DNA of 64,000 nt from JAQBDA01 sp963709875 (GTDB lineage: Bacteria; Chloroflexota; Anaerolineae; Anaerolineales; UBA4823), in contig CAVPYB010000012.1 in NCBI GenBank assembly GCA_963709875.1, forward strand, positions 248,001 through 312,000, given 5' to 3'. Made by a program: the position numbers and the translations under genes. Position 1 is the first letter of the stretch. Each line of letters starts with the position of its first letter. Below are positions 44,521-54,786 of this stretch, piece by piece. The notes beneath the pieces are model-generated. The model saw only the letters and a list, made by a program, of their open reading frames with translations, had not been told where the DNA came from and did no database searches.

Positions 44521-46005
44521 ATGACCCACATTACTTCAGAGAAAGATATCCCCAACCAGCAGGTGCACGAATGGCTGCAGAAGATGAGTATTGTCTATGT
44601 TCCCGGAGCATTACCCAGCCCTCTGGCGGAGGCAGCGGCTCGAAACATCCTCTTGCAATTCAGCCAGGAGGGGCATAAAGTGCAAAACTCCCCAGACAGC
44701 GGCACCAGTATTCTTCTTACGACGGCCCCATACGGCAAGCCGCTCTCCTGGCGCAACTCCCTCCAGCTTCTCGCCCGTTCGCGCTATAAGCTGGAGCATA
44801 CACCGACCGTTTTTACCCTGATCCACATCCAGCCAGATGAGCTGTCCCAGGTTCTGGCGCATTTCGAGGGGGCATTGGCTAAAGATCCGCCTGCGCGGGA
44901 TGATTTCGACTTCCTCGGACTGGCACAGAACGCCTATCACGTGCTCTACGAACAGGGACGCCGGGGCGGCCCGATCCTGGCATTGGAGCGGGTGCTGCAG
45001 GCGCAGGCGATGTGTCTTAACATCCTGCTGCTGGTGGGAGATGACAAACCGGAAGGCGTGTACCACTTCGACCTGGTCGGCGCATACCCATACAGCCGCG
45101 CAGGCGAAGGGCCGGGGTTCTACCGGGACATCGTCCTGCGTATGGCAACCCGGGTCAGCGCACACGAGATCACCGAACATATCCCTTTGGGTGAGCCGCT
45201 AGAGAAAGGGATATGGGAATCCCTGCACACCCCCCCAGCGATGTTCCAGGCAGCCCGTGAGCTGGACCGGCGCGGTTTCTTCACCGAGATGGTGCGCATC
45301 AGCGACATGGTCAACGTCCCTGCAGTTGAGGCGGCGATCGCCAGCCAGTACAGCGAGGGCTGTTTCGCCACCTGGGAGGCGCAGATCGACGCGCTGGTCA
45401 CTACCATCACCGGCAGCGCCCGACCGGTGAACAAAGGCGACCTGGGTGAAGACGACCTGGCCCTGATCATCGGGGTGCGCCCCGACCAGCGCGGTGCGCT
45501 CGTACGCCATATCCAGGGCAAGCCAAACTACCCACCCTCCTCGGAGGCGGTCGAAATGATCGAGATGGACAGCCACCTGCCCAGGATCGTGCTGGCGGGC
45601 GGTCCTGGAGCCGGGAAGAGCGTGCCGGTGATCCGCTCCAAACTGCACGGGCATCGCGGTGTCTCTGCCTACGACCCAAGATACGTCGAGTTTATCCCGC
45701 TCGAGCCGGCCTATTTCCACTACCCGGTCACCTGCGGCACGGACGCCCAGGCGCGCGGCATCAGCCAGGCTTACGCTGGCTCGCGTGCGCTGAACGACCC
45801 CGGCGATCCCCGCCAGGTCGTCTTCACAGTGCTCCCCACCCACGGGGTGGTGATCGCGGAGAAATGGGTGCCGGATAAACAGCCCTTCCAGACCATCTGG
45901 GAGTACTTCGATGCGGGCTACCTGGTGCCGGATAAACAGGTGCCGCAGGGTCCGCTTGCCTACATGCCGGTCTCGGGTAAGATGCTCCTGAGCAGCGTGC
46001 AGTGA
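44521..46005 (+). CDS. unrecognised 494-residue protein with a P-loop-like motif
   Basis: I do not recognise the family. ATG 44521 is chosen; the frame is open from 44356, but a -10-like TATAAT and AGGAGG lie at about 44475-44490. The protein is soluble, with no clear membrane segment. Residues near 360 read LAGGPGAGKSVPVI, which fits Walker A, but I see no matching Walker B. Near 180 is a helical part (ALERVLQAQAMCLNILLLVGDD). The C-terminal third has many aromatic and Pro residues. Its stop overlaps the SDR start (GTGA), so the two are coupled. Confidence 0.7.
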   Translation: MTHITSEKDIPNQQVHEWLQKMSIVYVPGALPSPLAEAAARNILLQFSQEGHKVQNSPDSGTSILLTTAPYGKPLSWRNSLQLLARSRYKLEHTPTVFTLIHIQPDELSQVLAHFEGALAKDPPARDDFDFLGLAQNAYHVLYEQGRRGGPILALERVLQAQAMCLNILLLVGDDKPEGVYHFDLVGAYPYSRAGEGPGFYRDIVLRMATRVSAHEITEHIPLGEPLEKGIWESLHTPPAMFQAARELDRRGFFTEMVRISDMVNVPAVEAAIASQYSEGCFATWEAQIDALVTTITGSARPVNKGDLGEDDLALIIGVRPDQRGALVRHIQGKPNYPPSSEAVEMIEMDSHLPRIVLAGGPGAGKSVPVIRSKLHGHRGVSAYDPRYVEFIPLEPAYFHYPVTCGTDAQARGISQAYAGSRALNDPGDPRQVVFTVLPTHGVVIAEKWVPDKQPFQTIWEYFDAGYLVPDKQVPQGPLAYMPVSGKMLLSSVQ

Positions 46006-46802
46006 CGGTACAACAGCCTTTCCAGGACAAAATCGCCATCGTCACCGGAGCTTCGAGCGGCATCGGCCGGGCGACAGCCCTGGCTCTGGCTCGCCGGGGA
46101 GCGCATATCGCCCTGGCATCCCGCCGGGAGTCGCTGCTGGAACAGGCAGCCGAGCAGATCGAAGGGCTCGGGCGGCAGGCTCTCGTCATCCCCACCGACG
46201 TGACACAGCAGGAGCAGGTGCAGGCGATGGTCGAGAGCGTCCTGAGCCGCTGGGGCAAGATCGACATCCTGGTCTCCAACGCCGGGGAATACGTGCGCGC
46301 CCCGATCGATGAGCTGGACGTCGATACCCTCCGGCACGCATTGGCTGTCAATTACTACGGGGGCGTCTATGCCATCCTGGCGGTGCTGCCGCATATGCGC
46401 GCGCAGGAAGCTGGACATATCGTGGTGGTAACCAGCATGGATGGCAAGAAGGGTCTGCCGCCGGATGCGCCGTACGTATCGGCGAAATTTGCGCTGACCG
46501 GGTTTGTCGAGGTACTGCGCCAGGAGCTTAACGGCAGCGGCGTGTATATCAGCAATATCCTACCCGGCAGAGTGGATACGGCATTGATCGCAGGGCTGGA
46601 ATTCGAGTGGGTATCCAGGAAGATCCCGCCGGAGCCGGTCGCCAGTGCGATCGTGGGTGCTATCCTGAAGCGCAAACCGGAGGTGATCATCCCCTCCCAG
46701 GCCCGGCTGCTGTATTACGCCAACGTGCTCTCCCCGAGCCTGGGGGATTGGATCGTACGCCGCTTCCGGCTGGAAGGCTGGGTGGACCAAACGCCAAAAT
46801 AA
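46002..46802 (+). CDS. short-chain dehydrogenase/reductase
   Basis: A 266-residue classical SDR. The cofactor-binding motif is VTGASSGIGRATALALARRG; NAG follows near residue 93. The catalytic Ser is in VVVTSMDGKKG and the Tyr-x-x-x-Lys in YVSAK. It starts at GTG overlapping the previous stop. The substrate is unknown; coupling to the gene at 44521 suggests a shared pathway. Confidence 0.88.
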   Translation: MTVQQPFQDKIAIVTGASSGIGRATALALARRGAHIALASRRESLLEQAAEQIEGLGRQALVIPTDVTQQEQVQAMVESVLSRWGKIDILVSNAGEYVRAPIDELDVDTLRHALAVNYYGGVYAILAVLPHMRAQEAGHIVVVTSMDGKKGLPPDAPYVSAKFALTGFVEVLRQELNGSGVYISNILPGRVDTALIAGLEFEWVSRKIPPEPVASAIVGAILKRKPEVIIPSQARLLYYANVLSPSLGDWIVRRFRLEGWVDQTPK

Positions 46803-46832
46803 AAACAGCCCATCCTGGAGCGGATGGGCTGT
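46801..46832. terminator. intrinsic terminator shared by SDR and SWIM genes
   Basis: ACAGCCCATCC and GGATGGGCTGT form an 11-bp stem with a 6-nt loop. A T-run follows on the minus strand (TTTTTATT), so it mainly ends the SWIM gene. Confidence 0.78.
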
Positions 46833-46864
46833 CCCAACAGCGTTCAAAGCCGGGAGCTAGTGCA

Positions 46865-47110
46865 TCATACCGCGTAGATAGAGTCTGGAAGCATATCTTC
46901 CAGGACGATCTCCATCGCCATAGTGTGGCTGCAGCGCTCACGGGTCTGGAAAAAATCGCAATCGCACTGCCACACGCCATCGACCAGACGAACCGTATGG
47001 GGGTTATTTTCCCCTTCAAAGGTAACAGTAAGCGCTTTAAATTTGATCCGGTCGCGCTGCTCGGCGTATCGCTTGGCTTTATCTATCTTACCGATCATGC
47101 CGTAGTCCAT
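46865..47110 (-). CDS. small SWIM zinc-finger protein
   Basis: An 81-residue protein. The SWIM motif C-x-C-x(n)-C-x-H is seen in WQCDCDFFQTRERCSHTMAM. The N-terminal part is basic and helical. SWIM fingers bind DNA or proteins; here the domain stands alone. An RBS (AGGAGACTGATAG type) precedes the ATG. Confidence 0.8.
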   Translation of the reverse strand: MDYGMIGKIDKAKRYAEQRDRIKFKALTVTFEGENNPHTVRLVDGVWQCDCDFFQTRERCSHTMAMEIVLEDMLPDSIYAV

Positions 47111-47398
47111 CTATCAGTCTCCTTTCGTACGGTAATGTATGGTGGGTGTAATAATCAACAGGCACGCGCGTCTATGTGCGTGCCTGTAAGCATTTTCCAG
47201 TATATTCACTTGAAGAAACATCCTGCATAAGAAGTGTTCCTCCGGTTGGAATGAGTATAAGCCAACTCCCTGTGAAAGTCAACCACCGATTCTGGCAGCA
47301 GCCCTTGCGGCGCTCACCAGGTCGAGAAGTGGGTCGAGCCCCTGGGGCGGTGGTGCAAAACGAAGGTCACACTGAGATTATAATTCTTATATCACTAT
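47111..47398. other. intergenic region with a strong hairpin
   Basis: Divergent promoter region of the SWIM and glycosyltransferase genes. A hairpin CAGGCACGC/GCGTGCCTG spans 47159-47186. No gene is supported. Confidence 0.5.
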
Positions 47399-49272
47399 AT
47401 GTCTGGAATCCAATCCGCCTCGATCGACAATATCCGCTACAGGACGAAGAAGGTAGTTTCACTGCCCTGGCTGCCCTACCTGGTTGCCTTGACGGCGGCA
47501 GCATTCTACCTGTCGCAATCCTGGGGGTATGCGCACAGCCTGGATTCGGTCCTGGACGAGGGTGCTTATTTGTACAAGGGGTATGCGTTCGTCACCGGGC
47601 AATACAGTATCTACCAGGAGAATGGCTTTTGGAGCAACCACATGCCGCTCTCGTTCCTGATCCCAGGAACGGTGCAGGCGCTATTCTCACCAGGTTTACG
47701 CACCGGCAGATATTTCGCTGTCTTTCTGGGCGGGTTGATGCTGCTGGGATCGTGGGTCGTCACCCGCCGTCTGGGGGGTGCCTGGTGGGCAGCGCTCGTG
47801 CTCGCAGGACTGGCGATCAATCCCGCCATCATCAAAATGTACAGCATCGCCCTGACGCAGGTGTTGATTTCCTGCATGCTCGTCTGGGTGCTGGCGCTTA
47901 CATTAGGAGAAAATCGTCCGCTCTGGCAGCTCACCCTGGGGGTCATGCTTGCGGCTGTTATGTGGATGACGCGCATCAATTTGTTCCCGCTCCTGCCGCT
48001 GTTAACAGCCTATATCTTCTGGCAATACGGTCGCAAGATCGGCCTGGCAGCATTGCTGGCCGGGTTGTTGACCTTGCTCCTGCTGCACTTACCTTTCTGG
48101 CCAGGCATCCTACGCATGTATGCCTTCTGGCTGCCAGAACGAATTGCACCCTTCCTGAAGCCCTGGCAGCCTCCCGATGCATCTCCATTCTGGAATCCGA
48201 AAATTGAGCTGTCGGATCGCATCAACAGCTTTTTCCGCACCTATCGCTATCATTTTCTTCCTCTTACAGCTGTGGTCGCAACCTGGATATTGTGGCCGCT
48301 CAAATCGGCCTGGAAATCCTCCTCTCATTACCGCAGCGCGATCTTCCTATCGACGCTTTTCCTGGTGCTCTTTGCCTTTCACTTCTGGGCAACGATGAGC
48401 AAGAACTACTGCGCCTTCTGCCTGGAAGGCTACAGCGCCTTCTTTGCCAGCCTGGGATGGATCCTCCTGGCACTTACTTTTGCCGGCTGGTCAACAGCCC
48501 TGGCATGGTGGCGGCATGCGCTGGCAGCCGGATTTGTACTCATTGCCGCCACCGGCATTGGTTTCAGCAGCTTTGCAGAAGTTGGACGTGCGCTGCTTGA
48601 GATTGAGCTCTCACTTTTGGGGCTTCCAACCATCGCCGTATTGCTGGAGAACAAATATCATATCCTGCCCAGCCAGGGGCAGTATCTGGTCGCCGTCCTG
48701 GCTGGAGCAGCAGGCGGTATTATTCTCCTGGCTGCGCTGGATTGCTGGTTCTATTGAACCGCGATCAGCAGAGGCAGACAACGATATTTGGGTATTATGT
48801 TTTAATTCTGACGCTTACTGCCGGTGTGCTGCTCACCCCCACAAGCCTGCTTGGTCTGGGCTATAAGACCCTTGATTGCGGTGGGGATGTAATCTCGTCC
48901 TATGAATCCGCGGGAGCACACCTCGCCGGTACGATCCCGCCGGACTCCAGAGTGTACTGGAAAGGCGGTCTTTCTGCTGCTCCCCTCTTGTACCTGCCGG
49001 GTGTTCAAATCTACCCATCACAGATCAACGGCGATTACTCGTTCTATCTGGATGGGGATGTAAACGCCCTGGAAAAATACGGCTACTGGAATCCAGAGCT
49101 GTCCAACCGATGGCTGGACGAGACCGATTACGTCCTGATGGAGCAGCGCTACTATCGCAGATGGTTTAGAGATACGGTTGACCAGGACCGGTTTGTGGAG
49201 CTTGAGCCCACGCCCGATAAAGTGATCTGCCGGGAAAATTCCAGGATTCGAATCTTTAAACGTGTGAAGTAA
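47399..49272 (+). CDS. GT-C (GT39-like) membrane glycosyltransferase, in two overlapping frames
   Basis: The first frame (47399-48757, 452 residues) has about ten hydrophobic segments. The first external loop contains SLDSVLDEGAYLYKGYAF, where GT-C enzymes keep the catalytic acidic pair, and NHMPLSFLIPG. The second frame (48742-49272) starts with a hydrophobic segment and continues into a soluble extracytoplasmic part (SRVYWKGGLSAAPLLYLPG), as expected for the C terminus of the same protein. Joining them needs a two-base insertion or one-base loss, unlike the other breaks in this window, so two coupled genes with a 16-bp overlap remain possible. It would transfer sugar from a lipid-linked donor. 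Confidence 0.75.
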
Positions 49273-49292
49273 GCTCTGATGCCTGGAGAAAC

Positions 49293-49350
49293 CCTCTCCC
49301 CGTCCTGACGGACACCCCTCTCCCACGTGTGGGAGAGGGCAGGGTGAGGG
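49293..49350. repeat. palindromic GC-rich intergenic repeat
   Basis: CCCTCTCCCAC (49316-49326) and GTGGGAGAGGG (49329-49339) are perfect 11-bp arms. The flanks (CCCTCTCCCCGTCC, GGGCAGGGTGAGGG) extend the symmetry. This class of repeat is widespread in bacterial intergenic DNA. It lies at the left edge of the AT-rich island. Confidence 0.65.
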
Positions 49351-49470
49351 CGATCTCAACCAGCCCCGGCGCGTTGGTTTGCTTATGTATCACCCCTCCC
49401 CCTCACGCCTGATTGTGTTGTTGTTATGTCTGTATGGGTTCCCTTGCGCGAGAAAATATTCAGATGACAA

Positions 49471-50407
49471 TTATTCTGCGGATACAGATATTTCTAATGA
49501 TCCGACTAACGTTTTTTCAACACTCTCACTATGTATTTCGTAATGAAAAGAAATTTCTTGATCTATTGCTTCATCTGTGAAAAACGTTTCAAATCCACCA
49601 AATTGTCTATCAAGTCCATGCACAAGGGTATCCAGCTCAAGAGTGATCGTATTTCTATCTTCATCATATGAATAATCACTACTATTGGGAGACGATATGC
49701 CAGAGTACGATATATAGGGCACTGACATGTTATCTAATCGCCTAGCCATACTCATAAACTTTGATGTAGATGGCATAACCGGGGGTTTAGGGAGTGTCTT
49801 GTACAAAACCATTTCTTCGTCAGTTAAAAACCGTATTCCTTCTGGCAAATTTATTATTACTATTATGTTATGCGCTGTTGTGTTACCTAAATTATTTATT
49901 ACAAATGTAAAGTTTTTGGTTCGATTAAGAACGAAATTATATGTGTATTTATCCTCAATGTATCGCCGATACCCATCAAGATATATTTCGCAATCCTTCC
50001 TGTATCGCTCTATATCTTCTGGGGATACAGCTGCATTTAAGAACCTTCTTATTAGTGCCCGATCAGTATCAATCTTGGAACTAATCCCAGTTGCTGTTTC
50101 AAAGTTACTATCTAATATCTCCCTCTCTCTCTAATTCCTTATCTATATCTGGCTTTGTAATCCTTTTAACCTTGATGTCCATGCTTGAGCAAAACCCGTC
50201 ATTTTTGTCTAGCATAAATAATTCTAATTTTGGTTGCTTCGATTCGTTTTCTCGAATCTTCCCCTTGAGAGATAGATTTTCTTTTTGTAGATTGTAGTAG
50301 ACAGATAAATTAGCATAGATGAATACCAGAATAAAAATCAGTATATGTGCCCAAATTGGGAAATTAATTTTAATAAAAGGGAAGATAAATACTGAGAGGA
50401 AATCCAT
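49471..50407 (-). CDS. orphan membrane-anchored protein, frameshifted in an AG repeat
   Basis: I do not recognise this gene. From ATG 50407, two hydrophobic segments (FLSVFIFPFI and HILIFILVFIYANLSVYY) are followed by a soluble region. The frame breaks near 50125 within GAGAGAGAGGG. The next frame runs openly through RYRKDCEIYLDGYRRYIEDK and NFTFVINNLGNTTAHNIIV, which resembles an immunoglobulin-like beta fold, to the stop at 49471. Total about 311 residues. It is far more AT-rich than the backbone. The IS element ends 11 bp before its start, so its promoter may be lost. Confidence 0.55.
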
Positions 50408-50417
50408 AATAAAAAGG

Positions 50418-52013
50418 TATCCGTTCAGTTGGGTAAAAACCGATCTTGACAAGTGCCAAAAAGTCTGAAAATAGGTGAGGAAAAGCAGTTGGGAAAATGG
50501 CTGATTGGAAGTAAACTGGGACTATGAAACTGCCGCCCGAATTGTCCATACCCGAAGAAGATTGGGAGCGCACGCCGCGGTCTGTGCAAGTGGTTTTGCT
50601 TGCGCTGTGGCAGGAGAACCTGATGCTCAAACAGCAAATACGCGGAGTTGCGAGCAGAACTGGAAAAACTGAGCGAGCGGGTCAACAAGAATTCGCGCAA
50701 CTCTTCCAAACCGCCCTCCTCGGATGCACCGCAAAGCCGCAGATATCCTAAGCGAGAAGTGAGTGGGCAGAAAAAGGGCGGTAAAAAAGGGCATCATGGC
50801 AGAGGTCGGAAACTGAAGCCGCCGGAGGAAGTGAGCCGAGTGGTGGTGAGTAAGCCGACTGCCTGCTGCGAGTGTGGTGCTTTGTTGCTGGGAGCGGACC
50901 CGCATCCGGAGCGCCATCAGGTGAGTGAGCTGCCCCGAATTGAGCCAGAGATGGTTGAATACCAACGACACACCTTGAGTTGTTGTGTTTGCGGCACCCG
51001 CAACCGAGCCGAATTGGCCGGCGGAGATGCCCAGGGGTAGTTTTGGGGAACGCCTGCAAGCTTTGATCGGGTATTTGGGTGGGCGTTTCGGGGTCAGCCA
51101 ACGGGACATCGCCGAAATGTTGCAAAGTATCTTTCACGTCGAAATTAGTCTGGGAAGTATTCCGGCTCAGGAACGCTGCGTGAGCCAGGCGTTGGAAAAA
51201 GCAGTGCACACAGCCCAAGAACATGTTCAACAGCAAGCGGCTGTGAACCTGGACGAGACCAGTTGGCATGAGTTGAGCCGCAACTTCTGGCTGTGGGTAT
51301 GCAGTACGCCATCTGTGACCGTCTTTCGTTTGTTCCAAACCCGCGGAGCGGCAGGTGCCGCACAATTGTTGGGCGAGGATTTTGATGGGATTGTGGGGTC
51401 GGATCGCTACAGCGCTTACAACTGGCTGGATCCAGCCAAAAGGCAAGCCTGTTGGGCGCATTTGAAGCGCGATTTCCAGGCGCTTGTCGAGCGAGGTGGT
51501 CAGTCTAAGACCATTGGTCGTCTGCTGTTGGCTCAAGTCAAACTGTTTTTCGGCTTGTGGCATCGGGTTCGGGATGGCACCCTCTCCCGTCTCGATTTCC
51601 AAGCCGCCATGCAGCCGATCCGCCACGAAATCCACTGCCTGCTGCATATCGGAACCTGCGTGAAACACACCCAAACCCGCAAAACTTGCCTGAATATCCT
51701 CAAGTTGGAAGCGGCTCTCTGGACTTTTGTGGACCAGGATGGCATTGAACCGACCAACAATGCTGCCGAACGGGCCTTGCGGCGGGGCGTCATCTGGCGG
51801 CGACGCAGTTTCGGTACCCAAAGTGAGGCCGGAAGTCGCTTTGTTGAGCGCATCCTGACGGTTGTGACGACCTTGCGCCAACAATACCGGGATGTCCTGG
51901 ACTATTTGACTGCAGCTTGCAAAGCTCGTACGCTCGGCATTGCGGCGCCTTCCTTGTTGCCAGTCTATTAAGTCGTTTTCTCGATTCATCGTGTATACCA
52001 ACTGAACGGATAC
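50418..52013 (+). mobile_element. IS66-like insertion sequence
   Basis: A 1596-bp element. The terminal inverted repeats GTATCCGTTCAGTTGG (50418-50433) and its exact complement (51998-52013) define the ends. It carries only the large IS66-type transposase, without the small tnpA/tnpB genes of classic IS66. No 8-bp target duplication is visible (ATAAAAAG on the left, GTTTATAT on the right). Confidence 0.8.
50524..51971 (+). pseudogene. IS66-family transposase in three frames
   Basis: The N-terminal coiled coil starts in the frame at 50524 and continues in that of 50648 (NSRNSSKPPSSDAP, then a zinc-finger-like CCECGALL...CCVCGT). The DDE catalytic core is in the frame of 50985-51971: LDETSWHEL, VGSDRYSAYNW and NNAAERALRRG carry the acidic triad. 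Breaks lie near 50640 and 51022; each would be repaired by removing one base. Either the copy is dead or the sequence holds errors. Confidence 0.82.
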
Positions 52014-52233
52014 GTTTATATTGACTTTCGACTCAACCGATGCTATTATAATTCTACAACAAAACAGCTCCGCAAGATGCGCAAACATCTCACGGAGCCT
52101 AACCCTAACCGGGGCAAGCCGGTATCGGGCTGCGAGATATTTTATCACGATACATTTATGCCCCGGATTCTATCGGGGCATTTCGCTTTAATGCCGGGTG
52201 AGATGCAGGGATGCCCCAACAGGAGCATATAAG
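52014..52233 (+). other. leader region of the small island gene
   Basis: AT-rich promoter-like DNA (TATTATAAT near 52043) followed by a hairpin ATGCCCCG/CGGGGCAT at about 52159-52182 and AGGAG before the next ATG. The hairpin could attenuate transcription. No gene is seen. Confidence 0.4.
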
Positions 52234-52503
52234 ATGATTACCACTCACCCCCAAGTAATGACAAGAGAGCGCATGATTACGGCTCTCTCCCGGATATGTC
52301 GGGAATGGCAGGAGGCAAGCCAGGATGAGAGCCTATTGGAGATTGAGGCTCCGGTTGGCCTATTGCTTGCCGATGTTATCAAGGCGCTCCAGCTAAGCCA
52401 GGAGGAAACCGCTCAAGTATTGGGCGCGGAGTTGTATGCTGAGTTGTCGTTGATGCTCATCAACCCAGGCGATAACGGCGATATTGTGCATCGCAACGGA
52501 TAG
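52234..52503 (+). CDS. small orphan protein, possibly helix-turn-helix-like
   Basis: An 89-residue, mostly helical protein that I do not recognise. ATG 52234 is preceded by AGGAG at good spacing; the frame opens 36 bp earlier. ALQLSQEETAQVLGAELYAEL resembles the first helices of an XRE-type helix-turn-helix, but the recognition helix is not convincing. It belongs to the accessory island. Confidence 0.55.
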   Translation: MITTHPQVMTRERMITALSRICREWQEASQDESLLEIEAPVGLLLADVIKALQLSQEETAQVLGAELYAELSLMLINPGDNGDIVHRNG

Positions 52504-52549
52504 GGATTGGAGGAGGGTGCTCCCGGCGCGCCCTTATTGGTTAATGAAG

Positions 52550-52834
52550 TCAATCAACCCTTCTACTACTTGCCCTATCCTCGTAATCGTCTTCTGCCTT
52601 TTTCTCTTCTTCGGTTAGAAGCGTACGACGTAGGTAATACGACAACATGTATACCACAATTAGCACAGTGAATAATGAGCAAAGAATCGTAGTGGCATGC
52701 TCTCCTTCAGTACCAAATACGCCCAATAATCCTAGTATCACGGCTAGACCGAGGTATACAACAATTATTAGAACAGGATTTGTAAGAACATCGAGTATTT
52801 TCTTTACTTTTTTTACACCATCGTTGTCTTCCAT
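52550..52834 (-). CDS. small two-helix membrane protein, orphan
   Basis: A 94-residue protein. Two hydrophobic segments (about 17-37 and 46-66: VLIIVVYLGLAVILGLLGVF and TTILCSLFTVLIVVYMLSYY) lie between charged ends. ATG 52834 follows GGAGGG. It is convergent with the preceding small gene and divergent from the recombinase. No family is recognised. Confidence 0.6.
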   Translation of the reverse strand: MEDNDGVKKVKKILDVLTNPVLIIVVYLGLAVILGLLGVFGTEGEHATTILCSLFTVLIVVYMLSYYLRRTLLTEEEKKAEDDYEDRASSRRVD

Positions 52835-52929
52835 ATATCCCTCCGGTGTCAATAAGGCTCTCTCTAATGATATCTGAACTGGCTAAGAAATTCAATAAAA
52901 CCCTTTGATGAAAAGATTCGAGGTGAGAA

Positions 52930-54786
52930 ATGAATGCCGCAATAATCGCACGCGTAAGCAGACAGGAACAATTAGAAAACTCATCCCCCGAGGCACAAAT
53001 TCAACGATGCCGGGAGTATTGTACTAGCAAGAGTTATAACATCGTAGCCGAGAAAATTGAGGCTATCAGTGGAGCTTTTATCCTTGCGCGCTCCGGGTTT
53101 AACGATTTGTTGAATATGGCAGCGGATGGAAAGCTCTCAGTTATTGTTGTTGATATACCCGATAGATTGGGGCGCGGTGATGCGATTGCCAAGTTGGAAT
53201 TGCTGGCACAACTAAACGGGGCAACCATTGAATATGCCACACCTGGCCGCGATTCATCAACGATAGAAGGGCTGGCATTAAAGGCAACCGATACACTGGT
53301 AAGCGGTATTGAGCGGCTCAATATCCGTAGGCGTACAATGCAAGGTAAGCGCTCTTATGCCAAGGCAGGCAGAGTGATTCAAACTAGATTCCGTCCTTAT
53401 GGTTACGATTTTAGCAATGAATACGATGAGCGAGGTCGAAAAATCTCCTGTGAACTCGTAATTCGAGAGGATGAAGAGCCTAAAATCGTAATGCAGATAT
53501 TTGAATGGTGCGCCATCTATGGCATGACAACGCATGGTATAGCCAAGCAACTTACAAAGATGGGTGTTAAGACGATGGGTGATAAAGAGCCTGACATCAT
53601 CAAGAAGCATCCCGGCTTATGGCGATCTGGTGCGATATATAACATCCTAACAAATAAGACATACATGGGTGAATGGTACTATGGCAAGCGCAAAGTTGAG
53701 CGCATTGATACTCCCGATGGTATCAAGGAGAAATACCTCACACGTAACGCCGATGATGCCATCGCCGTACCTGTACCAGCTATCGTATCAAGGGATATTT
53801 GGGAGGCAGCTCAGGCTCAACTCGAGGAGAATCACAGGAAGTTTGTGAAACCAGCCAAGCGCCAATACATGCTCAGAGGACGTATTAAGTGCAGCTTATG
53901 CGGGGGCAATTACGGGGGTACTACTCATGGGAACGGCAAAGGGCGTAAATACTCATATTACCGATGTTACAAGAATGGACCGGAGTATGCACATCATCGC
54001 TGTTCAGGGAAACCAATAAATGCAGATTGGGCTGAGGCAGCAGTTTGGGATACGATCCGAGCGGCAATGCTGGATGATGATCGGATACTATCACATGAAA
54101 GCAATCGCCGAGAAGATGCCAAGCGAGGGAGAAAAATTATCCAGGATGCGATAGCTGCAATCGATGCCCAGATACAGAGAGCCAATATGAAATTAGATAA
54201 GTTGCTGGATATGTACCTGGATGAGCAAATTACCGAGAGTGTATATCTCGACAAGAAACTCTCCGTTGAAAATAATGTTGAGGGGTTGAATGAGGAGCGA
54301 AGCCAATACGAGAAGCGGTTAGGTGAGTATGTCGTATTATCTCCTGAGATGGAGAAGGAACTTCGCATGCTACGCGCTGAAATCGAGAAGAATATGAAGG
54401 GCGATGTTCCTCTCAGTGAGAAGATGAAGCTATTGAATTTACTTCGGGTTGAATGTGTTTATGATAGCGACTCGGGAGAGCTGGCAATCTCCGGCTTATT
54501 CGGTCAGAGAAAGTGCCATCCAAATCAACGTCTGGTGCTCAGTGAAACCCAACCGACCCGATCTCGTGGACCGCCTTGCCGCTGGGGTAGTCCAGCGAGA
54601 GCGTGCGGCGAGGCGAGCTGCGCCGGCGCACCTGGGATAGCAGCGGAGCCACGGCGGTCTCGTCGCCATCCGGGTCGAGCGCCAGCCAGATGTGGTCGGT
54701 ATAACCCGGCGACGACTGCCAGGCGACCACACCGGTCAGGCGTCCATCCCGCCGGGCCGACCACTGCTTCAGGTGCAAGTCGTTGA
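52930..54786 (+). CDS. large serine recombinase (integrase) of the island
   Basis: The resolvase domain has the nucleophile Ser in IARVSRQEQ and the helix-E region DIPDRLGRGDAIAKLELLAQL. A recombinase domain follows (RSGAIYNILTNKTYMGEWYYGKRK), then a zinc ribbon (CSLCGGNYGG ... YYRCYKNG ... HRCSGK) and a coiled coil (about 395-480). It probably integrates and excises the island. The family-like part ends near residue 520 (about 54490). From there the frame reads antisense through the GNAT gene, so the last 100 residues are GC-rich, low in structure and probably not native. Confidence 0.85.
   Translation: MNAAIIARVSRQEQLENSSPEAQIQRCREYCTSKSYNIVAEKIEAISGAFILARSGFNDLLNMAADGKLSVIVVDIPDRLGRGDAIAKLELLAQLNGATIEYATPGRDSSTIEGLALKATDTLVSGIERLNIRRRTMQGKRSYAKAGRVIQTRFRPYGYDFSNEYDERGRKISCELVIREDEEPKIVMQIFEWCAIYGMTTHGIAKQLTKMGVKTMGDKEPDIIKKHPGLWRSGAIYNILTNKTYMGEWYYGKRKVERIDTPDGIKEKYLTRNADDAIAVPVPAIVSRDIWEAAQAQLEENHRKFVKPAKRQYMLRGRIKCSLCGGNYGGTTHGNGKGRKYSYYRCYKNGPEYAHHRCSGKPINADWAEAAVWDTIRAAMLDDDRILSHESNRREDAKRGRKIIQDAIAAIDAQIQRANMKLDKLLDMYLDEQITESVYLDKKLSVENNVEGLNEERSQYEKRLGEYVVLSPEMEKELRMLRAEIEKNMKGDVPLSEKMKLLNLLRVECVYDSDSGELAISGLFGQRKCHPNQRLVLSETQPTRSRGPPCRWGSPARACGEASCAGAPGIAAEPRRSRRHPGRAPARCGRYNPATTARRPHRSGVHPAGPTTASGASR

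Noticed and set aside
50748..52148. 466-codon open frame on the minus strand across the IS element
   Set aside because: It lies antisense to a recognisable IS66 transposase and has no family-like motif; it is a shadow of the coding strand.
49280..54560. Shared GAAACCC near 49289 and 54544 as att core of the island
   Set aside because: Seven bases with unrelated flanks are expected by chance over this length; not enough to call attachment sites.
54490..54786. C-terminal 100 residues of the recombinase as a real domain
   Set aside because: The sequence is antisense to the GNAT gene, GC-rich and without family similarity; the natural end was probably lost or lies at the att junction.
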